Positions 19,261 through 28,544 of a stretch of DNA of 64,000 bases are shown here, in pieces (the stretch's first letter is position 1; each line of letters starts with the position of its first letter). The stretch is from Bacteroidia bacterium (GTDB lineage Bacteria; Bacteroidota; Bacteroidia; Cytophagales; Cyclobacteriaceae): contig JAUILA010000006.1 of the NCBI GenBank assembly GCA_030432655.1, positions 124,001 through 188,000 of the forward strand, given 5' to 3'. The position numbers and the translations under genes were made by a program. Below the pieces are notes generated by a model. It ran no database searches. It saw nothing but the letters and a program-made list of their open reading frames with translations, and was not told the origin of the DNA.

Positions 19261-20768
19261 AGTACATTTATGTGCTGTTGATTGGTGGGATGGTGTTGTT
19301 TTCCTGCTCTGGAAATGAGCAGGAGCAAAAGGAACTAACCGGCAAACAATTGGCATTGTCTGCCTGCAGCAGCTGTCATGCTTATCCGGGTCCCGAACTT
19401 CTTCCTCAGGAACAATGGAAAAATGTACTTCCCCATATGGGGTTGAGGCTGGGAATTGAATCAGCCGAACATGACCCGTTTCCAGGGTTTAATATGGAAG
19501 AAACACAACGGATCCTCTCCGCCAATGTATTTCCGGACGAACAAGTCCTTGATGATTCCCTGTGGCAAAAGCTGGAAGCGTATTTTCTGGAGAATGCGCC
19601 GGATTCACTGGATACCCCATTACAGGAGCACCCAATTCAACCCGGGATTTTCAAACCGGTTCTGCCGGAACTCAGCATTGGTGGCGCCCCGTTTATTTCC
19701 ATGGTTAAATTTGATGAATTGGGCTCACTCAACCTGGCCGACAGAAGCGGAAATCTTCTGTTGATCAATGAGGACCTACAGATCGAGAAGCACACCTTTT
19801 TCCCAAAACCGGTCATTGACGTGTCGGTGATTGACAAGGAACAGGCTTTTGTGTTAAGTATTGGAGAATTATATCCTAACGATAAACGTACCGGGGCGGT
19901 GGGTTCCTTTGACCGAATGAGTTTCAGTACGCCTTCATTAGTCCTTGACAACCTACCACGTCCGGTTCAGTTCGCCAGAGGCGACATCGATGCCGATGGC
20001 CTTGAAGACTTGCTCATATGTAATTTCGGAAATTATGTGGGAGACTTATCCTATTACCGGAATACAGGCAGCGGATACGAGCAACGACGTATTAAATCAG
20101 CTCCCGGGGCCACTCGTGCTTTTCTGTACGATGTTGACGGAGACAGTGACCTTGATGTAATCGCGCTCTTCGCCCAGGGTGATGAAGGAATAAGCATATT
20201 TTATAATGAGGTGGTTAAATTCAGGGAAAGGCGAATATTGCGGTTTAACCCATTGTACGGCAGTAATGACATGGTGCTTCAGGATATGGACGGTGATGGC
20301 GATCTGGATATAATCCTGAGTAACGGTGATAACGGTGATCACAGCATTACCCTCAAACCCTATCATGGTATCCGGATTTTCCTTAATGACGGAGAATGGA
20401 ATTTTACCGAGTCCAATTTTCACCCGCTCTACGGATCGTCCAAGGTCAGGGTGGCTGATTTTGATATGGACGGGGACATGGATATTATTGCCGCTTCCTA
20501 TTTTCCGGACAGCCGCAACGGCCTCGGACAAAGTATCGTCCTCCTGATCAATAAAGGCAACCTGCAATTTGATCCCTATTCCGTGGAAGGGGCTGATCAG
20601 GGCCGGTGGATGGTCATGGATACGGGTGATTTTGATAAGGACGGTGATGTGGACGTGGTATTGGGTTCATTCACGCTCGCCCATGAAGAAATTCCGGCGG
20701 AGATTTTGTCAGGCTGGCAGCGAAGCGGAAAATATATCCTGGCCCTGGAAAATCAAAGCATCCCCTGA
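19257..20768 (+). CDS. Lipoprotein with haem c motif and FG-GAP propeller
   Basis: 503 residues. The lipobox 'LFSC' (C17) is followed within about 20 residues by a c-type haem motif C37-S-S-C40-H41. A conserved methionine at about 61 ('VLPHMGLRLGI') could be the second axial ligand. FG-GAP repeats fill the rest ('GDIDADGLEDLLI', 'YDVDGDSDLDVIA', 'DFDMDGDMDIIAA', 'FDKDGDVDVVLG'). The order lipid anchor, monohaem cytochrome-like domain, beta-propeller suggests an outer-membrane or periplasmic redox or binding protein. The gene is translationally coupled to the ASPIC gene. A close paralogue lies 3 bp away on the opposite strand. The redox partner is unknown. Confidence 0.85.
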   Translation: MKYIYVLLIGGMVLFSCSGNEQEQKELTGKQLALSACSSCHAYPGPELLPQEQWKNVLPHMGLRLGIESAEHDPFPGFNMEETQRILSANVFPDEQVLDDSLWQKLEAYFLENAPDSLDTPLQEHPIQPGIFKPVLPELSIGGAPFISMVKFDELGSLNLADRSGNLLLINEDLQIEKHTFFPKPVIDVSVIDKEQAFVLSIGELYPNDKRTGAVGSFDRMSFSTPSLVLDNLPRPVQFARGDIDADGLEDLLICNFGNYVGDLSYYRNTGSGYEQRRIKSAPGATRAFLYDVDGDSDLDVIALFAQGDEGISIFYNEVVKFRERRILRFNPLYGSNDMVLQDMDGDGDLDIILSNGDNGDHSITLKPYHGIRIFLNDGEWNFTESNFHPLYGSSKVRVADFDMDGDMDIIAASYFPDSRNGLGQSIVLLINKGNLQFDPYSVEGADQGRWMVMDTGDFDKDGDVDVVLGSFTLAHEEIPAEILSGWQRSGKYILALENQSIP

Positions 20769-20771
20769 CCT

Positions 20772-22271
20772 CTACTTATTATCAGCTGCAGTATTCTCCA
20801 GCAATATCACCGAGTTAGGATGTTGCCGCCAGATCTGCGCAATTTCCGGATCTACCTTCGATCGGATCACCGGTCCGTTGCCCAGGAGGATATCAATATC
20901 CCCGTCCTGATCGTAGTCTGCGCGGTCGGCAGTGAGCCAGTTTCCCCATATCGCCGCCGGAAGGCTTTTCGCCTTGAAGCTGAGGTTGCCCTGGTTTTCA
21001 AGGAATAAAAAGCTTTCCCGGGGCGTATTCTCAAAATCCGGGAAATAGGAAGTGACAGCCAGGTCTATATCCCCGTCCAGGTCATAATCCTCCGCCATCG
21101 TGTTGAAAGGTCCGTGTACCGGGAAGCTGGCGGCTTCTTCAAATTCCAGGTTATCATTCTGAATTAAAATGTGAATTCCATGATAAGGTTTGAGCGCCGG
21201 ATAGTTATAATCACCGGTATCGCCATTAGCGTAGACGATGTCGGGGCGGCCGTCGCCATTCATGTCCTTTAATTCAAAATAGGATGAACCGTAATACGAA
21301 GGAAAGGAGTAGATTTGCTGTTCTCTGAAGTTGCCAGCTCCATCCCCAAGATAAAGATAGAATCCCTCTTTACCCTGTGCCATCAGTGCCAGGATATCTT
21401 TGTTACCATCCCCGTCAAAATCATAAATTTCCGCGTTGAGCGCACCGGGTTCCGGACGCAGAACATGCCGGCGATACCCGTTAACCGTATTTTCGTACCA
21501 GTCCAGCGAGCCAGTAAGATGTCCGAAGTTGCAGACTACAAAGTCCGGCCGACCGTCGCCGTTTAGGTCACTTGATCTCATCCGAACCGGACGATTCAGG
21601 CTGTCCAGAATGACTTCCGGATCATTTCCTTCGGTAAATCGCAGCAATTCTCCCTGGTAAAAGTCGTTGGGAAATATATCACCCATGGTAAGTAAGTAAA
21701 AGCCGTTTTCGGTCGGGTGGATATCAGATGGTGCACTTACGGCCTGGTACATACGGCGTTCCCCCGATCCGGGTTCATAATGGTAGACCAGGTTTTTGCG
21801 TGCATCTCCATACCAGAAGCCCGTACTGTCAAACCGCACCAGGGAAGCAGCGGGCAAATCAGCAGAAACTTCAATCTGTTGCGGGCGAAAAAGGGTTAGC
21901 TCCTCATCAGCAATTTGAGTTGTGAAAGCAGGCAGTGTATCCGGACTGTTTGCCAGGTAGTAGGATTTGATTGCTTCCCATTCTTCCTGGCTCAGGGCAG
22001 GAGCTGTTGGGTTCATATCGACCTGGCGCAGCGCCTGGTAGTATCCTGCTTCAGCCTGAGTAAAATTAATTCCCAGTCTCGCGCCCATCCTGGGGAGAAT
22101 CTGTTCCCATAAATCCTTCGACAATGCCTCCGGTCCCGGGACACTGTGACAGCTCACACAATACTGCTGAGCCAGTTTCTTTCCCTCAGGGAAGCGCTCC
22201 CGTGCTCCATCCTGACAGGAAATGAGTAGTAAAAAAAGTGCGGATAAAATGATTAAACGCAAATTGATCAT
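20772..22271 (-). CDS. Paralogous lipoprotein with haem c motif and FG-GAP propeller
   Basis: 499 residues, convergent with the 19257-20768 gene and separated from it by only 3 bp. Lipobox 'LISC' (C19); haem motif C38-V-S-C41-H42; methionine near 62 in 'ILPRMGARLGI', matching the paralogue. FG-GAP blades share clear blocks with the paralogue ('LKPYHGI', 'SYFPD', 'CNFG', 'NGD'), but overall divergence is substantial. Its own promoter must lie in the 93-bp gap before the aldehyde dehydrogenase gene, or read-through from that operon may occur. The function is presumably similar but independently regulated. Confidence 0.85.
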   Translation of the reverse strand: MINLRLIILSALFLLLISCQDGARERFPEGKKLAQQYCVSCHSVPGPEALSKDLWEQILPRMGARLGINFTQAEAGYYQALRQVDMNPTAPALSQEEWEAIKSYYLANSPDTLPAFTTQIADEELTLFRPQQIEVSADLPAASLVRFDSTGFWYGDARKNLVYHYEPGSGERRMYQAVSAPSDIHPTENGFYLLTMGDIFPNDFYQGELLRFTEGNDPEVILDSLNRPVRMRSSDLNGDGRPDFVVCNFGHLTGSLDWYENTVNGYRRHVLRPEPGALNAEIYDFDGDGNKDILALMAQGKEGFYLYLGDGAGNFREQQIYSFPSYYGSSYFELKDMNGDGRPDIVYANGDTGDYNYPALKPYHGIHILIQNDNLEFEEAASFPVHGPFNTMAEDYDLDGDIDLAVTSYFPDFENTPRESFLFLENQGNLSFKAKSLPAAIWGNWLTADRADYDQDGDIDILLGNGPVIRSKVDPEIAQIWRQHPNSVILLENTAADNK

Positions 22272-22364
22272 CTGTTACCTCTTCGCCGGGTCATACCGAC
22301 CAAGTTGTACACAGATGATCAAAGTACAAAGAGCGTATTAAATTATTTTACGCGCTTTTTATTT

Positions 22365-23756
22365 CTAACCGATAATTACGGATTTGACGTTGACAAATTC
22401 CTTGATCCCGGATCCGCCGTGCTCGCGTCCGTAGCCTGAGTCTTTAACTCCGCCAAACGGCATATTTGGCTTGGCAAGCCCGAAAGAATTTATAAATACC
22501 ATTCCGGTATCAAAATACTTACTGGCCATTTCAATGGCGCGCTCTTCATCTTTGGAGAATATTCCTCCGCCCAAACCGAACCGGCTGTCATTGGCTATGT
22601 GCATCGCATGATCAGCATCCTTCGCTTTTATAAGCGCTGCTACGGGTCCGAAGAGTTCATCGTCATACGCCGGCTGGCCTGGTTTAACATTCTCCAGGAC
22701 AGTAGCAGGATAATAGAACCCCGGTCCGTCCGGAATTTCACCCCCGCAGGCAATTTCAGCCCCGTTTTCTACGCTTTCCATCACTTGTTCATGGAGCTGC
22801 TTACGAAGATCCTCCCGTGCCATTGGTCCAAGGTCGGCTTTATCCTCCATTGGGTCGCCAGTGGTAAGGTCCTTCATAGCATTCACAAATGCTTCCCGGA
22901 ATTCATCATAAATTTCCTCAACTACGATAAACCGCTTAGCGGCAATACACGTTTCGCCGTTGTTGTAGGTACGGCCTAGGACACATTGTTTAACTGCTTT
23001 ATTAAGATCTGCATCTTCCAGCACAATATAAGCGTCATTACTGCCCAGCTCGAGCACCGACTTTTTCAATTGTGCACCGGCTTTTTCACCGATTTTTTTT
23101 CCGGCATCGGGGCTGCCTGTCAGTGTGACGCCCCGGACGAGTTCATGCTTGATAATTTCATCTGACTGGTCATGGTCGATTACAAGCACCCGGAAAAGGT
23201 TTTCCGGCAACCCGGCCTCTTTAAAAATTTTCTCTAGGAATTTGCCTGTCCCGGTTACATTGGAAGCATGCTTCAGCAAAACTCCGTTTCCTGCTGCCAG
23301 GTTGGCAATGGCGTACCTGATGACCTGGTATACAGGATAATTCCATGGCTGAATCCCGTAGATTACACCGATAGGCGAGTAGGTAATAATACCTCTGCCG
23401 CCATCCGGAATCTCACGTTCTTCACTCTTTAATTGTTCCGCGCAATTCTCAGCGGTGTATTTACAGATGGCTGAGCAAAGGTCAATTTCCTGCTTGCTTT
23501 GTTTGAGCATTTTACCCATTTCGAGGGTCATTTGCTCGGCCAGATGCGATTTGTTTTCCTGCAGCGCTTCGCCAATAGCACCTATTACCTTTGCCCGGTC
23601 TTCAACGGCTGTTACTTTCCACGAATTAAATGCCTGATGACAGGATTCGATGATCGTGTTTGCTTCTTCGCCAGTAATGTAGGGGTACTCCTTTATAGTC
23701 TCGCCGGTGGCGGGATTTATGGTTGAAAGAACTTCTTTTTCTAATGTCGTATTCAT
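22365..23756 (-). CDS. NAD(P)-dependent aldehyde dehydrogenase, succinate-semialdehyde dehydrogenase type
   Basis: 463 residues from ATG 23756; longer upstream frames overlap the SDR gene and lack family sequence. Catalytic residues are present: Glu236 in 'LELGSNDAY' and Cys270 in 'NNGETCIAAKRF', with the cofactor-site 'QPWNYP' motif near 139 and 'TLTGSPDAGKKIGEKAG'. Length and the 'NPATGETIKEYP' opening match the short YneI/Sad-type succinate-semialdehyde dehydrogenases (about 460 residues), which oxidise succinic semialdehyde and related aldehydes to acids. It lies 43 bp downstream of an SDR gene on the same strand, so both probably act on the same aldehyde/alcohol stress or catabolic substrates. 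Confidence 0.88.
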   Translation of the reverse strand: MNTTLEKEVLSTINPATGETIKEYPYITGEEANTIIESCHQAFNSWKVTAVEDRAKVIGAIGEALQENKSHLAEQMTLEMGKMLKQSKQEIDLCSAICKYTAENCAEQLKSEEREIPDGGRGIITYSPIGVIYGIQPWNYPVYQVIRYAIANLAAGNGVLLKHASNVTGTGKFLEKIFKEAGLPENLFRVLVIDHDQSDEIIKHELVRGVTLTGSPDAGKKIGEKAGAQLKKSVLELGSNDAYIVLEDADLNKAVKQCVLGRTYNNGETCIAAKRFIVVEEIYDEFREAFVNAMKDLTTGDPMEDKADLGPMAREDLRKQLHEQVMESVENGAEIACGGEIPDGPGFYYPATVLENVKPGQPAYDDELFGPVAALIKAKDADHAMHIANDSRFGLGGGIFSKDEERAIEMASKYFDTGMVFINSFGLAKPNMPFGGVKDSGYGREHGGSGIKEFVNVKSVIIG

Positions 23757-23799
23757 AATTGGATTCTTTTGTAGTTTGAAAAATAGGGACGAGATGCCT

Positions 23800-24543
23800 T
23801 TATCCTTTTTGTTCAGTTGGCATGATATACACATCATTGATATTCGCCCGTGCCGGCTGAGTAAGGGCATATTCAATTGCGTGAGCTATATCCTCTGATT
23901 CGAGCATATCCATTTCCTTCATAGGAGCCAGCTTTTCCAGGATATCTTTATCGGTTATGGTATCCAGAAGTTCGGTATCCACGGCACCCGGCTCAATGGA
24001 GGTGACATTAATGCCATATTCAGGAGCCAGTTCCTGCCGTAATCCTTCGCAGAACATTTTAATGGCAGCTTTGGTCGAACAATAAACAGCTCCACCCGGG
24101 AAATATTTGTGGGCAGCACTGGATGAAATATTGATTATGTGGCCTCCCTTTTTCTCAATGAGTGTAGGTAATACCGCGGCTACTCCATTCAGCACGCCTT
24201 TAATATTCACGTCCACCATTTTCTCCCATTCGTCGGTTTTCAATTTATCCACATAAGAGAGAGGCATCAGTCCTGCATTGTTGACCAGTACATCAATGGT
24301 TCCGTAGGTATCAAGTGTTTTGTTGATAATGTTTTCAACATCTGATTTCTTTGTAACATCCGCAGGTACTACCAGGGCTTTACCACCTTCGGAGGTGATC
24401 TTGTCCCGGAGTTCATTGAGTCGTTCTTCTCTTCTGGCTGTTAAAACCACTTTGGCTCCTTTGGCAGCCAATCTTGATGCGGTTGCTTCGCCTATTCCGC
24501 TCGAGGCACCTGTTATTATAATTACGCTATCTTTAATATTCAT
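23800..24543 (-). CDS. Short-chain dehydrogenase/reductase (SDR)
   Basis: 247 residues from ATG 24543 (MNIKDSV...); the extra 12 codons upstream lack coding character. Classical SDR motifs are complete: TGASSGIG at 11-18, NNAG at 88-91, Ser near 141, and Tyr154-x3-Lys158 ('YCSTK'). The Arg in 'TARREE' after beta-2 suggests a preference for NADP(H). It is most like YdfG/serine-dehydrogenase-type classical SDRs. It is cotranscribed with the aldehyde dehydrogenase downstream. The substrate cannot be set from sequence alone. Confidence 0.88.
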   Translation of the reverse strand: MNIKDSVIIITGASSGIGEATASRLAAKGAKVVLTARREERLNELRDKITSEGGKALVVPADVTKKSDVENIINKTLDTYGTIDVLVNNAGLMPLSYVDKLKTDEWEKMVDVNIKGVLNGVAAVLPTLIEKKGGHIINISSSAAHKYFPGGAVYCSTKAAIKMFCEGLRQELAPEYGINVTSIEPGAVDTELLDTITDKDILEKLAPMKEMDMLESEDIAHAIEYALTQPARANINDVYIMPTEQKG

Positions 24544-24770
24544 AGTAGTATTTTTTCTGTTGTGCATACAGAACTGCAAAATTCCCTCCGCGTTTTCAAG
24601 TTTAGCACAAGGCGATTACAGGCATCTTTCATCTGACCGGTCTCCGTTGTATTCCCCATTGAGTAGAATTAATTCCACCCGGGTAGCTTACTTTACTCCC
24701 TAATTTTCAGATGATTGATCATGAAGACAATCCTTGATTTTCGGATAACTCAGACATTACCTATCTTTCC

Positions 24771-25622
24771 ATGGCTATTACATCTATGAATGATCCTGAA
24801 TATCAGCAGAAGCCTAACAACTGCCGGTTGACGATTGACAACCGGGAATTCATATTTGATCTGCAGGGAAAATTCTCCCATGGAAACGATGAGGTCTTGT
24901 TCGATCCCGACGGACTAATGGAGCATGTTTCGTGGCAGAAAGAAGGGTTTACTATACTTGATCTGTTGTCACCCACGGAAACAAATCGACTTATTACAAA
25001 TCTCAGTAAAATCTTAAATCAGATTTTAACAGAGGAAAACCTGGGTTCACTCAATGCGCTGGAGAAATACCATGAGGTGATCGATTCGGATGAAAAACAT
25101 CAGAAAGTCATTTCAAGGACCCGCTTTCTGACCTCACGTGATTTTGAGATTGATCTTAATGAAATAAGCCGGCGCGTCAGCCATGAGCTGGATAAAGAGG
25201 TTGGGATTGATAATCCGTTGCTCGAAGAAGAAATAATCATTCTCCGGATCAGTCGCCCTGAATCAATGGACATTAATCCGCTTCACCGGGATGGATACCT
25301 GGATATCTGGGCAAATACAATTAATGTCTGGATACCGGTTGCTGGCTGTAATAAATGGTCCTCCTTGCCATTGATACCGGGAAGCCACTGGTGGAATGAA
25401 CAGGACGTGGTTCGTACCCCGCCAAGAAATGCGGTAATCAATGGAAATACCTACCATGTGCCTGGTATAATCGGCGGCCCGGAACCGCTTCATGCGATCC
25501 GGCCTGATCCGGCTGCCGGGCAGGCCTTACTTTTTACTCCTTTTCTGGTGCACGGTGCGGCGATAAATCAGAACAGCGACCTAACCCGAATGTCCCTGGA
25601 ATTCAGATTATGCGCCCAATAA
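24771..25622 (+). CDS. Phytanoyl-CoA dioxygenase (PhyH)-like Fe(II)/2-oxoglutarate oxygenase
   Basis: 283 residues. The iron triad is His172-x-Asp174 ('LHRDGYLD') and His261 ('FLVHGAAINQN'), and Arg273 is positioned to bind 2-oxoglutarate. 'LPLIPGSHWW' is the usual PhyH strand before the distal histidine. These enzymes hydroxylate small molecules or fatty-acyl groups. A second ATG at residue 6 (24786) is possible: a TATCTTTC promoter-like box (24761-24768) sits immediately before the first ATG, which would favour the second start. It stands alone, 54 bp upstream of a Crp/Fnr-type gene. Substrate unknown. Confidence 0.8.
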   Translation: MAITSMNDPEYQQKPNNCRLTIDNREFIFDLQGKFSHGNDEVLFDPDGLMEHVSWQKEGFTILDLLSPTETNRLITNLSKILNQILTEENLGSLNALEKYHEVIDSDEKHQKVISRTRFLTSRDFEIDLNEISRRVSHELDKEVGIDNPLLEEEIIILRISRPESMDINPLHRDGYLDIWANTINVWIPVAGCNKWSSLPLIPGSHWWNEQDVVRTPPRNAVINGNTYHVPGIIGGPEPLHAIRPDPAAGQALLFTPFLVHGAAINQNSDLTRMSLEFRLCAQ

Positions 25623-25676
25623 CTTTGCACATTCAATTTGAGTTAATCAGGTAATAAAACTTCAGCGGGTCCGACA

Positions 25677-26231
25677 ATGAAAGAAATAATACAATCACAT
25701 CTGAACATAGATGAGGAGACCTATCAGGCATTTGAACAATTGTCCGAACTCAGGGAATACAATAAGAATGAGATCCTGAGCCGACCGGGGAAGACGGTAA
25801 GGCATATTTACTTCCTGGATGCAGGGCTTCTCCGTGCTTACCGGATCCATGAAGGAATCGAATTCACCCATTACTTTATCAACGATCGCTGGTTTTTTAC
25901 TGACTACACAAGCTATCTCAACGGATCACCAGGCATGTTGTACCTTCGGGCGCTGTCAGCCTGCAGGTGTTACCGGTTTACAAAAACATCTTTCGACGAA
26001 TTGCTCAGGGCTCACCCGGTTTTTGAAAGGCTGGGGAGAATTATTGCCGAAAAGGCATACCTCCGTACGGCAGAACGAACAGTAGAATTCCAGACCAGCA
26101 GCTTGCAGGAACGGTATCATCGCCTGGTAAAGCGAAATCCGGAATTGTTCCGGGAAGTTCCCCAGAAATATATTGCCTCCTACCTGGGAGTAACTGAACA
26201 AAGTCTGAGCCGGATTAAAGCCATCCGATGA
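25677..26231 (+). CDS. Crp/Fnr-family transcriptional regulator
   Basis: 184 residues, the usual length for short Bacteroidota Crp/Fnr proteins. The cyclic-nucleotide-binding-like beta roll covers about residues 10-110 ('EILSRPGKTVRHIYFLDAGLLRAY', 'FTHYFINDRWFFTDYTSYLNG'), followed by the dimer helix and a C-terminal winged helix ('VPQKYIASYLGVTEQSLSRIKAIR'). The effector-pocket residues for cAMP are not conserved, as is common in this clade. It is close behind the PhyH-like gene and could be coexpressed with it. Target genes unknown. Confidence 0.88.
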   Translation: MKEIIQSHLNIDEETYQAFEQLSELREYNKNEILSRPGKTVRHIYFLDAGLLRAYRIHEGIEFTHYFINDRWFFTDYTSYLNGSPGMLYLRALSACRCYRFTKTSFDELLRAHPVFERLGRIIAEKAYLRTAERTVEFQTSSLQERYHRLVKRNPELFREVPQKYIASYLGVTEQSLSRIKAIR

Positions 26232-26300
26232 TTTCTTAACAAATGTGAATGATTATCCCCCGTTAAACACGTTGCTTTAGGAAATTAATTACATTCCTTA

Positions 26301-27767
26301 ATGAAGAGGCTGTTATCCATATTCTTTCTTTCGTTACTTTTCTCGTGCCAGACAGCGACCAAAACGTATTCACCCGATTTTGTTATTTCTGAGAACACAC
26401 TCTTTGACATTCCGGAGGATCAGGAATATACCTTTGGATATCTCCGCGTTCCGGAAAATCGTAAGAATCCGGAGAGCAGAATGATCGAATTGCCTGTGTA
26501 TATCTTTAAAAGCCGTAGTGAAAACCCAAAGCCTGATCCGGTAATTTTCACGGTAGGCGGTCCCGGGAACACCACCATGCGCAATGCGCCCTACATGAAA
26601 TATTATAAATACCTCGATGACCGGGACCTGATTTTATTCGAACAGCGTGGCACAACCTATGCGAAACCACATCTTGCCTGCCCGGAATGGGCGGATGCAG
26701 CGAGGAAATCATCACTGCCGGATTTCCAGGATTCAGCAGACAGCCTGATGGCTGCGGCGGCGATCACCTGCCGGGACCGGTTGACGGGGGAGGGAGTTGA
26801 CCTTAACGGATACAATACACGGGAAATTGCGGCAGATCTGGCCGACTTAAAAATAACCCTTGAACTTGATCAGATCAATCTGCTTACCATGTCCTACAGC
26901 ACCAAGATTGCCCTGGCCATGCTTCGGGATTACCCGGACGGAATACGAAGTGTGGTCATGGATTCTCCGCTTCCGCTTGAAGTAAGCTACGATGAAGAAA
27001 GTATCACAAATCTCGTGACAAAACTCAATGAGATATTAAACGATTGCTCACTGGATGCGGAGTGTAATTCCAAATATCCTGATCTTAAAAACCGGTTCTG
27101 GAAGTATATGCAGGAGATTACTGAAGATCCGCTGGAAATTACTGTCAGCAATCCGGAAAATGGAAATGATGAAACCTTCTGGTTACGCGGAAGGGATGTG
27201 ATTCTTCTCTTCTCCGATGTGTCTACGTCCGGGGTGGTTGAAGTGCCCTTTCAAATGGAAAAATTGTTGAACAATGATCTGCAACTGGTGAGGGAAATGC
27301 TCCAGGGTTTGTTCTCACCACCAGGCACCGGAGATGGAAGGGGCATGCGATTATCCGTCTGGTGCGCTGAAGAGCATCCTTTTGTTTCACAGGAGAATGT
27401 TGAAAAGCAGAAACGGGAATTTCCAGCGCTCAGAGGACTTTCACCTGTAGTTTTTGAGGATACGATTTGCAGGATCTGGTCTGTTGAAAGAATGCCTGCA
27501 ATAGATAATGAAGCTGTACAAAGCGAAATTCCCGTATTGCTTATCAATGGCGGATACGACAATGAAACCCCGGCAAGATGGGCGGAGAAAATGCAGGAAG
27601 ACCTGACCAATAGCTATCACATCGTTTTCCCGGGATGGAAACATGGTCCCATCACTTATTGGGATAACCCCTGTGCGATGGATGTTGCGGTGGATTTTTT
27701 TAATGATCCGTTTACCAAACCAGAAACGCCCTGCCTCGGTGAACTGCCCCCCGTATCCTTTAAGTAA
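26301..27767 (+). CDS. Secreted alpha/beta hydrolase, proline iminopeptidase/TAP-like
   Basis: 488 residues with lipobox 'LFSC' (C16). An oxyanion strand 'FTVGGPGNTT' and 'LILFEQRGTTYAKPHL' are typical of tripeptidyl/prolyl aminopeptidase-like hydrolases. The nucleophile elbow reads 'TMSYSTK', with Ser flanked by Thr/Met and Tyr/Ser instead of the usual glycines. The late acid and base are in 'INGGYDNETPARWA' (Asp) and 'FPGWKHGP' (His). It is likely a periplasmic or outer-membrane lipoprotein peptidase or esterase. It is probably monocistronic. Confidence 0.8.
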   Translation: MKRLLSIFFLSLLFSCQTATKTYSPDFVISENTLFDIPEDQEYTFGYLRVPENRKNPESRMIELPVYIFKSRSENPKPDPVIFTVGGPGNTTMRNAPYMKYYKYLDDRDLILFEQRGTTYAKPHLACPEWADAARKSSLPDFQDSADSLMAAAAITCRDRLTGEGVDLNGYNTREIAADLADLKITLELDQINLLTMSYSTKIALAMLRDYPDGIRSVVMDSPLPLEVSYDEESITNLVTKLNEILNDCSLDAECNSKYPDLKNRFWKYMQEITEDPLEITVSNPENGNDETFWLRGRDVILLFSDVSTSGVVEVPFQMEKLLNNDLQLVREMLQGLFSPPGTGDGRGMRLSVWCAEEHPFVSQENVEKQKREFPALRGLSPVVFEDTICRIWSVERMPAIDNEAVQSEIPVLLINGGYDNETPARWAEKMQEDLTNSYHIVFPGWKHGPITYWDNPCAMDVAVDFFNDPFTKPETPCLGELPPVSFK

Positions 27768-27848
27768 GCATTCGGTTACTTAAGATGATTCTCCACTAAC
27801 TGGTGGAATGATTTTTGTTTCGATGATGACGGATCAATTCCATTCACA

Positions 27849-28394
27849 ATGAAGTGGCTGTTTGTAATCCCCATCCTAATTTTAATTCTTCCCGCCTCCG
27901 GACAAAAGCAGGAAATCACTGTTACAATGCAGGACGGTTCCACCCGGCAAATGGAATACAGGCTCAGCAGATACCGGGGCGAACCGGTTATTGTTAACGA
28001 TATCATCCGGAAGATAAAAGGCCGGAAAGAGGGTGAGAGAATAAAACTCGCTAAAGAGGATATTGCAATGGTCCAGTTGGAAACGGGGCAACGTTATCAT
28101 TTACAATATCGAAACAACTGGCCGGTTTTTGGTCAGCGCCTGGCCTATGGTGAACTTGAGATCTATAAAATGTTCTTCTGGACGGATAGTGAATTTGACG
28201 AAGACCTGATGGATGTTACACCATTTTACTACAAGAAGACAAACGGCGAACTGGATCGGATCAGGCCCCGGAGGTTTCTGCGCGAGGTTGCCGAAACCTG
28301 CCCGGCTCTCCGTGCATATGAGAAAAAACACGGCAAAGTCAATAGAAGAGAATTTGATGTCTTTTTGAGTCGGATTAATGAGATGTGCCGGTAG
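27849..28394 (+). CDS. Secreted protein of unknown function
   Basis: 181 residues with a signal peptide (MKWLFVIPILILILPASG, cleavage before Q). The mature part starts with a small beta domain ('TVTMQDGSTRQMEYRLSRYRG') and ends in a basic helical region with two cysteines ('ETCPALRAYEKKHGK', '...NEMCR'). No known domain or catalytic motif was seen. It is separated from neighbours by about 80 and 150 bp. Confidence 0.7.
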   Translation: MKWLFVIPILILILPASGQKQEITVTMQDGSTRQMEYRLSRYRGEPVIVNDIIRKIKGRKEGERIKLAKEDIAMVQLETGQRYHLQYRNNWPVFGQRLAYGELEIYKMFFWTDSEFDEDLMDVTPFYYKKTNGELDRIRPRRFLREVAETCPALRAYEKKHGKVNRREFDVFLSRINEMCR

Positions 28395-28544
28395 TTTCAG
28401 ATGAATTTCTAACCGTTTAAGAAGGCCTTCATAAAAATTTGTAATTCCGAAGTACTTTAAAACAAGTATGTATGAAAAAAAGAAGACACCAGGCAACCGC
28501 CGGAGCGATTAACCTGATGCCTTTCCGGATGGATCTTGGATTTC

